NCBI GenBank assembly: GCA_032229625.1 | Contig: JAVTVZ010000067.1 | Coordinates: 1-12,869 of the forward strand | Direction: 5' to 3' | DNA from: Kineosphaera sp032229625 | Lineage (GTDB): Bacteria; Actinomycetota; Actinomycetes; Actinomycetales; Dermatophilaceae | DNA length: 12,869 nt | Shown: piece by piece, positions 12,661 through 12,869 of the stretch | How the letters are laid out: every line of letters starts with the position of its first letter | Numbering within the stretch: the stretch's first letter is position 1 | Position numbers and translations under genes: made by a program | Notes under the pieces: model-generated | Told to the model about the DNA's origin: nothing | Database searches by the model: none | What the model saw: the letters and a program-made list of their open reading frames with translations, nothing else

Positions 12661-12869
12661 ATGTCTGTGCGTCAAGGGCTGCTGGCCCTGCTGTCCGACG
12701 GCCCGAAATACGGGGCGCAGCTGCGCGCCGAGTTCGAGGACCGCACCGGCGGCTCGTGGCCGCTGAACGTCGGCCAGGTCTATACGACCCTGGGTCGCCT
12801 CGAGCGCGACGGCCTCGTCGCGCCCGACGGCGGACCCGACGAGGAGGGGCGGATCGGCTACCGCATCAC
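12661..12869 (+). CDS. PadR family transcriptional regulator, N-terminal part (window edge)
   Basis: The frame from ATG at 12661 is open to the window end, giving 69 complete codons. It reads MSVRQGLLALLSDGPKYGAQLRAEFE, then WPLNVGQVYTTLGRLERDGLVA, then a wing-like GRIGYRI. This is the winged-helix DNA-binding domain of PadR regulators: the GLLALL-G-YG pattern, and the recognition helix in NVGQVYTTLGRLERDGLV. The C-terminal dimerisation part lies outside the window. A Shine-Dalgarno GGAGGG (12651-12656) follows the permease stop directly, with only 10 bp between genes, so it is the third gene of the ABC operon. By analogy with LmrR-type systems it probably represses the operon and releases on binding a ligand. 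The likely operator is the ATAC/GTAT dyad pair at 8652-8693. Confidence 0.92.
   Translation, partial: MSVRQGLLALLSDGPKYGAQLRAEFEDRTGGSWPLNVGQVYTTLGRLERDGLVAPDGGPDEEGRIGYRI

Noticed and set aside
9480..12662. Very long open frame on the minus strand, antisense to the FtsX permease
   Set aside because: Its product is Arg/Asp/His-rich low-complexity sequence without domains. It mirrors a real gene with extreme third-position GC, while the plus-strand protein shows clear FtsX motifs.

Overview
The window is a high-GC piece of chromosome (about 70-75% GC by eye, strong G/C third-position bias), almost certainly from an actinomycete. The best lineage marker is a clear F420-dependent glucose-6-phosphate dehydrogenase (fgd), an enzyme of cofactor-F420-using Actinobacteria. 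A mycobacterial-type alpha-methylacyl-CoA racemase and a PadR/FtsX-type ABC operon fit that picture. Genus cannot be decided from the sequence. Two runs of exactly 100 N (1434-1533 and 3915-4014) are assembly gaps, and both fall inside in-frame tandem repeats.

Left part (1-2945): two MFS transporters lie on the minus strand. The leftmost is cut by the window edge. A small DUF4870 membrane protein is transcribed divergently from a 46-bp spacer holding two overlapping -10-like hexamers. Middle (2949-6532, all minus): an MFS transporter of YbjJ type, then a short-chain dehydrogenase and an alpha-methylacyl-CoA racemase joined by a 4-nt GTGA overlap. The racemase-dehydrogenase pair suggests epimerisation and oxidation of 2-methyl-branched or sterol-side-chain acyl-CoAs. 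The racemase carries a loop about 78 residues longer than mycobacterial Mcr, built partly of 9-nt repeats. A 317-bp divergent spacer (6533-6849) rich in dyad symmetry separates this block from fgd on the plus strand.

Right part (6850-12869, all plus): fgd, a structured 354-bp spacer, a DUF2853 protein, a 294-bp regulatory region, then an operon of ABC ATPase, ten-helix FtsX-like permease and PadR regulator (cut by the window end). The spacer before the ATPase has a promoter overlapping two ATAC-type palindromes, the likely PadR operator, and a 14-bp leader hairpin. The permease start overlaps the ATPase stop, and padR follows the permease by 10 bp, so the operon is probably autoregulated and responds to a toxic compound or envelope stress.

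No CRISPR array, insertion sequence, tRNA, rRNA or obvious new multi-gene system was found. The unusual theme is the density of short tandem repeats in flexible linkers of otherwise ordinary proteins. Every coding array has a unit divisible by three, whereas one non-coding array upstream of an MFS gene has a 13-nt unit.
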